Shown piece after piece: positions 58,381-64,000 of a DNA stretch of 64,000 bases. This DNA is from Microcebus murinus. Lineage: Eukaryota > Chordata > Mammalia > Primates > Cheirogaleidae. The DNA lies in contig NC_134117.1 in assembly GCF_040939455.1 (NCBI RefSeq), positions 66,982,501 through 67,046,500 on the forward strand. The letters run 5' to 3'. Position 1 is the stretch's first letter, and every line of letters begins with the position of its first letter. The notes under the pieces were generated by a model. The model ran no database searches, was not told the origin of the DNA, and worked only from the letters and a program-made list of their open reading frames with translations. The translations under genes were made by a program, and so were the position numbers.

Positions 58381-59869
58381 CACCCTAAAGCCTATTGTGA
58401 TCAAGGTTGTGGAGCTGACTATTGTAGTCAAAATGCAGGTGCTGGCATTTTGCCAGCAACACAGACTCTGTCCCAGGCAAGTCCCACAGTGAGGAGTGGG
58501 CAGAGCAGGCAGCGCCGAGCCTGCAGGAGGGGTGAGGCCTGTGCCTAACCCAAGGGTGCAGACCCCGCCCGCCCAAAAGCCCCCCAGCATTATAGAAAAC
58601 ACCGCGCCAGCCGCACAAATACACCTCTGAGCAAATTTTCAACTCTGGAGGAGAGAAGAGCCTGGAGAAGAAAGGACAGAATCATAGTTACATACAGTGA
58701 GGAGTCGGCCCCCACGCTCAGACTGGAGCAAGGCCCCACGCACGCTGCACAGCCTGGGAGCTCTCCCCGTGCACACACACGCCCGAGGCTGCCCCTCTCA
58801 GAACCAAGTGCGTGGGCCTGTCTCCCTCGCTGCCCTGGATTCCATCACAAGCCCCGTTCACATCCAGAAATGCCCGGCCAGTCGTCACGTAGCAGTCAGT
58901 GTAAAATCCTCACCTGCTACTTGAGCACGATGCCGAGTCTGACCCAACTGTGCCCTCGTGGGCCACGCATAGGAGCCTGGCAGACGCCTGCTCTAGCCAA
59001 TGCCCCAAAGGACAGGCGTGATGGCAGAGGTGATAACAGATACACGAGCGCCCAGGTGAATTGGGGCCAGAGGGCCCACAGGGCCGGGGATGTAGCCAGC
59101 TCTCTGAATGCATACCGACAACCTTCTAGGGCCCCCACATACCCAGGTTATTCTTAAAGTTCTTGCTCGGTGTGCAAAGCCATCAATGAGTAACACGGAG
59201 AACATTTTCCCAATCCCTGCAACATCTTCCTTCCTCAACCCGCGATCAAGAAAATATCCCCCAAAGCACATCCTTGGGGTCCATGCAGATGCCAGAGCTG
59301 CTCCACTCACCTCCAACCATCTGCCGCCACAAAGGACCCAGGACGGCCAGAAGCTGCGCTGCCCGAAGTCCAAAAACATATTGCGTACACACAGGAACAT
59401 TTCCTCCTGCGCTGGGCAGCTTACCACACAGAACATATTTAATCAACTCGCGCAACACAAACAAAGCATCATAAATTAGAACCAGGGGAAAGTGGAATTA
59501 AGCTGCACAAACGTAAGAATTAACGGACTTGACCTTCCCAGCAGCAATGGCAAGAAGGGAAGCACGTGGCCACACCGATCGCGCCAGGAAGGAGGCGGCA
59601 GACACTTCCTACATTCTGAAAGACGCTTCTCTGACTTGTGTCATGGACAATCACTGCAAGGGGAAAAGCAAACACCATGTGCCAGAAACACCGTGGGACA
59701 CCCGACATACAGGCTCCTCCCCGCTCGCAGGAGCTTTTACTCAAACTAGAAGCAAACGCCCAGCGTGGACGCCTGGTAGCCGCGTGCTATGCGGTGCGGA
59801 CCCGCCCAGCCACCCTTGTGCCGCACGACCAGCCCAGCCGCCTTGGTTACGAATACCCTCCCCGCACCC
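58381..59869. other. Unique sequence, mildly CpG-rich at its end
   Basis: 59560-59860 has an above-average CpG count ('ccgatcgcgccagg', 'gtagccgcgtgctatgcgg'). Not dense or long enough for a clear CpG island by eye. Frames of 123-147 codons overlap on both strands and are not recognised. Confidence 0.35.
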
Positions 59870-60000
59870 TTACAGTACCCCTCCCATGACATCGCTCCAC
59901 TTCACAGATAAAGACACTGGGGCCCGGAAGGTATAAGTGTCTCGCCCGAGTTCGCAAAGCCAGTAAGGACAGCGCCCCATTCTCGGACTCTATGCCACTT
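59870..60000 (-). mobile_element. MIR SINE fragment
   Basis: 'cacttcacagataaagacac', 'cgcccgagttcgcaaagc' and 'cggactctatgcc' are antisense MIR landmarks. Confidence 0.55.
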
Positions 60001-60050
60001 GTTTGTTGGAGCACCCTTGACAGGAGCTGACTTTGTGCTGGGGGACTCTG

Positions 60051-60059
60051 TATAAAAGG
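60051..60059 (+). promoter_or_regulatory. TATA-like motif TATAAAAGG
   Basis: A consensus-like TATA box at the left edge of a GC-rich stretch (60060-60330). No initiator, transcript or conserved frame follows with confidence. May be chance. Confidence 0.2.
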
Positions 60060-60337
60060 GGTCTGGGGACACAGTGAAGGCCAAGTGCCTTCAGAGGTGT
60101 CTGGTGGTCTGGCTGCCCCCAAGGATAGAGCTGAGGCCCCCGGGTGCAAACGCGCAGGGCAGGACCCGCTCGAGACCTGCGCTCTCTGGCCCACCCCCGC
60201 AGCCAGGCCCCCATCAGCGTCACCCAGAGAGCCCCCACCGCCGCTGCTGCACCTGGTCATCTCCATGAGTGGGCCTCAGGTGTGCTGAGATTGTGGAGGA
60301 CCCGAGGTTTCTGCAGGAAGAGACGGGTGGGGGGTGT

Positions 60338-60746
60338 TGTGCTAGGTCTGCCGTAACAAAGCACCACAGCCTGGCGGCTCAGACAACTGCATTATCTCAC
60401 AGTTCTGGGAGCGTGAGGTCGGAGAGCAAGGTGCTGGCAGGGTTGGTTCCTCTGGGGGCTGGGGGGAAGGATCGTCCCAGGCCTACCTTCCTGGCTGGCA
60501 GATGGCCACCCTCTCATCTATGTCTTCACATGATCTTCCCTCTGTACATGCCAGTCACTGTGTCCAAATTCTCCCTTTTATAAGGACACCAGTCCTATTG
60601 GATTAGGGCCCCCCAATGGCCTTATTTTAACCTGATCAGCTGCAAAGACCCCATTTCCAAATAAGGAGAATTTAGTACGTGCTAAGGCACTGGGGTTAGG
60701 GCTCCAATGTATCTTTTTTGCAGGGGACACGATACAATTGATAACA
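60338..60746 (+). mobile_element. Old solo LTR, probably ERVL-MaLR
   Basis: Starts TGTGCTAGG and ends ATTGATAACA. 'attatctcacagttctggg', 'gctggcagggttggttcc', 'cttttataaggacaccagtc', 'tattggattagggcccc', 'cccatttccaaataagg' and 'caggggacacgatac' match an abundant LTR family. The 19770-20269 copy is related. Confidence 0.8.
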
Positions 60747-60834
60747 GAGGGCTGCAGCACTGGGACCCTCCGTGGGGGCAGACACTGGTCCATAGGGCTC
60801 AGGAAGGGGCCTGAGAGTGGGTCTACCCAGCGCC

Positions 60835-61290
60835 CTATTCCAAGCCACCTTCATCTGTTGCCAAAACAATGTCGGTAGCCTCCTAGCTGGTCTTCACTCA
60901 TGCACAATTGCTACCTCCCACCCAGGTTCCACATAGCAGAATGAACTTTCCAACCAAAACAAAAATTTGCTGACAGCAGTCACTGCTTAGAAGCCCTCGA
61001 TGGCTGCCCATTAGTGTCAGGGAGGCACAAGCCGATCACCCTCTTTACCCTCCAAACGCTGTGTGCTTCCTGGACACTCTCCCTTCCTGCTCCCCACCTG
61101 GGACTTACCTAGACCTGGTGACCATAGAGTCCCAGCTCAGAGGGCTTGTCCTAGGGTGTGATTCCTCCACCCCGCGCCACCCCAAGCCCCGATGGGAGAG
61201 CATCAGGGCTGCCTTGCTCACCACCTGATGCCCGGCTCCCAGAACAGCGCCTGGCACGTGACAGTGAAGAAGTGGGACCGTGGTGCTCAG
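60835..61290 (+). mobile_element. L2 LINE 3' region
   Basis: 'gtagcctcctagctggtc', 'gaagccctcgatggctgcc', 'cattagtgtcaggg' and 'gaacagcgcctggcacgtg' follow sense L2 3' text. Confidence 0.6.
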
Positions 61291-61319
61291 TGCGTCGTCC
61301 TGGGTGGCTTTTCCTCTCC

Positions 61320-61470
61320 CTGTGAACCTACTATGCATTAAGGCCCCACACTGGGAGCTTTAGATACAAGGACGGCTTCTATTTCCACACAGCAGATGAG
61401 GAACAGAGTGTCCCAGGCCAGAAAGGACTTGTCCATGGTCACACAGCCGATGCTGTCTCATTCCTCACCC
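61320..61470 (-). mobile_element. MIR SINE fragment
   Basis: 'acctactatgcattaagg', 'acagcagatgaggaacag' and 'cttgtccatggtcacacagc' are antisense MIR landmarks. Confidence 0.6.
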
Positions 61471-61709
61471 CAAGTTCTCGGCCACAAACTTCAGGCTCCC
61501 CTAAGCTGGGGGTTCCCATCCCGCACAGATCCAGTACCCCTTCTTCAGCTCAACTCTGGGGGTGTCTGGACAGCACACGACCCTCCCTGCTCCTTCTTCC
61601 CATGGAAAACACGCTCGTGTTCCCACCCAAGGCCCTGGGCTGAAGGACAGGGCGTGCTGGCTGTCCCCAGGCGGGGTCAGGAAGAGGGGCATGCCTCCTG
61701 AATGCAGCG

Positions 61710-61925
61710 TGATGAATCAAGTGCTGAACTTGAAGTCCCAAAGTGAGACTTTAGCTTCTGCCACGTGATAGGCACAGGACCTAGGGAAAGTCCCGAGGCT
61801 TCTCTGAGCCCCACTTTCCTGCTCTGCAATACGTGAAAGAATATTGGAGCCCCCCTCACAGAGAGGACTCGAAACCGGGACAGTGTAAACGCCCAGCCAG
61901 GTGCCAGCCGCTGTGGGCACCTGGG
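61710..61925 (+). mobile_element. MIR SINE
   Basis: 'ttgaagtcccaaagtgag', 'gaggcttctctgagccccac', 'tttcctgctctgcaatacg' and 'aggtgccagccgctg' are sense MIR landmarks. Confidence 0.6.
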
Positions 61926-62644
61926 CAATGTCAGCTGTCTCTTCCCATCCTCCAGCTGGGCCGGAGCTCGGGCAGCTTAGCGTGGAGGGGCCGCTCGCCC
62001 CCAGTGAAGCTATGGGACGGGGTGTGTGTGAGGATGAACCTCGGTAGTCCGCTGCAGGAGGGCACCGTGAGCACAGAGAATCGAGAACCGACCAACCAGC
62101 TCCGTGTTCTGGCCCAGGCCCTGGAAGAAATGAACCCCCCCGCAGCCGACAGTGGTGAACGTGCCCCTCCACACCCCGGGGCTCACCCACTCCTCTTCAA
62201 GCGCATATCCTCAGTCAGACACACAAGCTGAAAGGACAAGACCTGCTTGGTTTTGCTGTTTTATGTCTTGAAACTCGCAGGCAAAGGACACGCACCGCAG
62301 TCACTCCAGGGAAAAGCCCTGCGACTGTCAGCCTTTGTAGAAGGGAATCTGGAAGCAGCTGCTGCCAAGGACGCGAACTTCACAAGAGCCGCGTTGCTCT
62401 TTTGATGGAAGCCTGGTGGCCACTAGGAACCGTGGCAAAGGGCCTCATGTTGGCCTCCTTCGAACGGTTCCAAAGCCTTTCCTGCTCGGCCTTCTTGCCC
62501 CAGGCTCCCTGGCCACCCGATGTCCTTACCCCCAGATGCCCACATCTGGAAGCTTTGTCTAAAGGACACAGCTTTCCCTTTCCATCACCTTTGCTCTTTG
62601 CGTCTCCCCACCCCCACCGCCCCTTTGATCCTCTGTGCATTCGC
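61926..62644. other. Unique sequence, no gene seen
   Basis: GC-rich with overlapping chance frames; nothing recognised. Confidence 0.35.
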
Positions 62645-63130
62645 CAAATCCTTCACTCCCCAGATGCTCTGAGAGCCCACCATGTGCCAGGCACTGTTGC
62701 AGGCATTGAGGGTACAACAGGGACAAGATGCACACAGCCCCTTTTATTACAGCCTGGTGGTGAGGAGACAGTCGCCATCCAATTGACATATGACACAATG
62801 TCTGGTCATGACAAATGCTTCGGAGTAAACAGGGCAAGGGCCAGAGCAGAGGGGGTGCTATTTTAGGAAGGGTGGGCAGGGAAGGCCTCTCTGATGAGGC
62901 AGCATTGTGCAGAGGCACCACTGGGGTGAGGAAGCTGGCCCAATGGGAATCTGGGAAAAGAGTGATCCAATTAGAGGGGATAGCCAGTGCAAAGGCCCTG
63001 GGGCAGGAGCTTGCTCGGCATGTCTGAGAACAAAACAGGAGGTGCCATTGAGCTCGGAGGGTGGAAGTTAAGAATGAGGCCAGAGGGAGCAATGGCCTTT
63101 TATGGGGGCCTTGAAGGTTAGGAAAAGGAT
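62645..63130 (+). mobile_element. Ancient mammalian interspersed repeat
   Basis: 'ccaccatgtgccaggcactg', 'gggaaggcctctctgatgagg', 'gtgcaaaggccctggggcagg' and 'tttatgggggccttgaagg' are successive landmarks of an old dispersed family (name not certain). Frames of 154-177 codons here are shadows of it. Confidence 0.55.
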
Positions 63131-63144
63131 TCTTGCCACAAAAC

Positions 63145-63275
63145 GAGATGGGTTAACTATGTGAGATGATGGGTATGTCAATTGGCTTGACTACAGTAGC
63201 CACTTCACTATCTGCACTTATATCAAAACATCACACTGTATACCTTAAACATACACAATAGTTTTTTTAAAATGA
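63145..63275 (+). mobile_element. L1M 3' end fragment
   Basis: 'gatgatgggtatgtcaattgg', 'catcacactgtatacc' and 'ttaaacatacacaatagttt' match the sense 3' end of old L1. Confidence 0.6.
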
Positions 63276-63524
63276 AAAGACTTTCAATTTTATTCTGTGA
63301 GAACAAGAACTACTGGAAATATTTTAGAGCAAAATGATCTGACAGATATGCGAGGGTTCGTTAGTCCAGATGCTCTATGGAAAGTTGACCCCCAAGGTCA
63401 AGGGTGAAGTGCAGCCCCTCTGCCCCTCAGACTCCTGTGGCCATGGTCCACCAGGCGAGAGCTGAGGGCAGATGGGTGGTACTGTGGGCTGGTGAGGAAA
63501 AGAAGGGACCAGTAGTGAGCCGGC

Positions 63525-63690
63525 CCTTGGCAGCTGTGTGATTTGGCACAGTCTCCGACTTCTCTGAGCCCCAGAGTCTCCCTCTGTGCGGTGACAGCAA
63601 TGCCGGCATCACGGGGGTTTCTAGAAGGACCATACTAGCTAATGTGTGCAAGCAGCTTTGCACTTGGCTCATACGAGGACCCCAGCAAAG
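63525..63690 (+). mobile_element. MIR SINE fragment
   Basis: 'ggcagctgtgtgatttggc', 'cttctctgagccccagag' and 'ccatactagctaatgtgtgc' are sense MIR landmarks. Confidence 0.6.
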
Positions 63691-64000
63691 GTGACTTTCC
63701 CTCCCCGTCTGCCAGCATCTCTGCATTTGGGGGGAATTTCTCCCCACAGTGGCTATTGTCATTGGAAAAGGGACTCCCTCCCTCCCAAGTTTCTCAGCAA
63801 GAGCGAGCCACAGGCAAAAACAGGAAAACTCAAGAACCTCTTAAATCAGGACTGTATAAACCATCATAAAAAAAAAACCTGGCACTTTTATGACTCCCTG
63901 AAAACACTTTAGAAACCCACGTGGCGTTTCCTCCCAAGGCCCTCTGTTGCCGATCCAATTAGCCGATCTGGGGCACACGAGCAACACAGAGTTCCAGAAA
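63691..64000. other. Unique sequence, no gene seen
   Basis: No gene or repeat recognised up to the window end. Confidence 0.35.

Noticed and set aside
62402..63092. Frames of 154 and 177 codons
   Set aside because: They largely lie on an ancient interspersed repeat read on opposite strands.

Overview
This window looks like non-coding nuclear DNA from a primate, most likely a strepsirrhine (lemur, loris or galago). The evidence is the repeats. The two full dimeric Alus (31772-32102 and 49831-50152) carry the duplicated A-rich linker with the 'agaaagaaattagctgg' segment typical of strepsirrhine Alus. Several young L1 copies end in the strepsirrhine-type 3' tail that runs into 'ataatatgctgaaataaaa'. 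The background is ordinary old mammalian repeat: MIR, L2, L1M/HAL1, MaLR LTRs, MER2/Tigger and MER5-type hAT elements. I found no intact protein-coding gene, no convincing splice structure, and no tRNA, snRNA or CRISPR feature. The long open frames I examined are shadows, repeat remnants or pseudogenes.

Layout. 1-9.7 kb is mostly unique, moderately GC-rich sequence with a few MIR and DNA-transposon fragments, plus two stretches (3.9-4.2 kb and 6.3-7.6 kb) whose texture suggests conserved non-coding DNA. 9.7-11.5 kb is AT-rich and looks like antisense LINE. 12.3-12.7 kb is a solo MLT1-type LTR. 13-21 kb is mainly unique with MIRs, a MER5A and another MaLR-like LTR. 21.7-28.2 kb is a nest of LINE fragments invaded by younger L1 3' ends, a Tigger-type MITE and an LTR. 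28.7-29.95 kb is a nearly full-length but dead mariner. 30.8-32.4 kb is an HMGB1 processed pseudogene, itself invaded by an L1 3' end and an Alu. 33-44 kb is unique sequence with L2, MIR, two MER2 copies and an old LTR.

44.2-44.6 kb is a terminal-inverted-repeat DNA element that keeps the tail end of a transposase frame. 44.9-53.8 kb is one old, almost full-length L1M split by a 3.6-kb insertion. The insertion has a poly-A tract and imperfect 10-bp target duplications and carries a recognisable SKA2 processed pseudogene. 54.1-55.4 kb is antisense LINE. 55.5-64 kb is mostly unique GC-richer sequence with MIR, L2 and another LTR.

There is no pathway or operon here. The interest lies in insertion stratigraphy: host L1, then retrocopy, then Alu; HMGB1 pseudogene, then L1 3' end and Alu. 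It also lies in two DNA transposons whose distribution may be lineage-restricted. Family names come from memory of consensus sequences, not from a database search.
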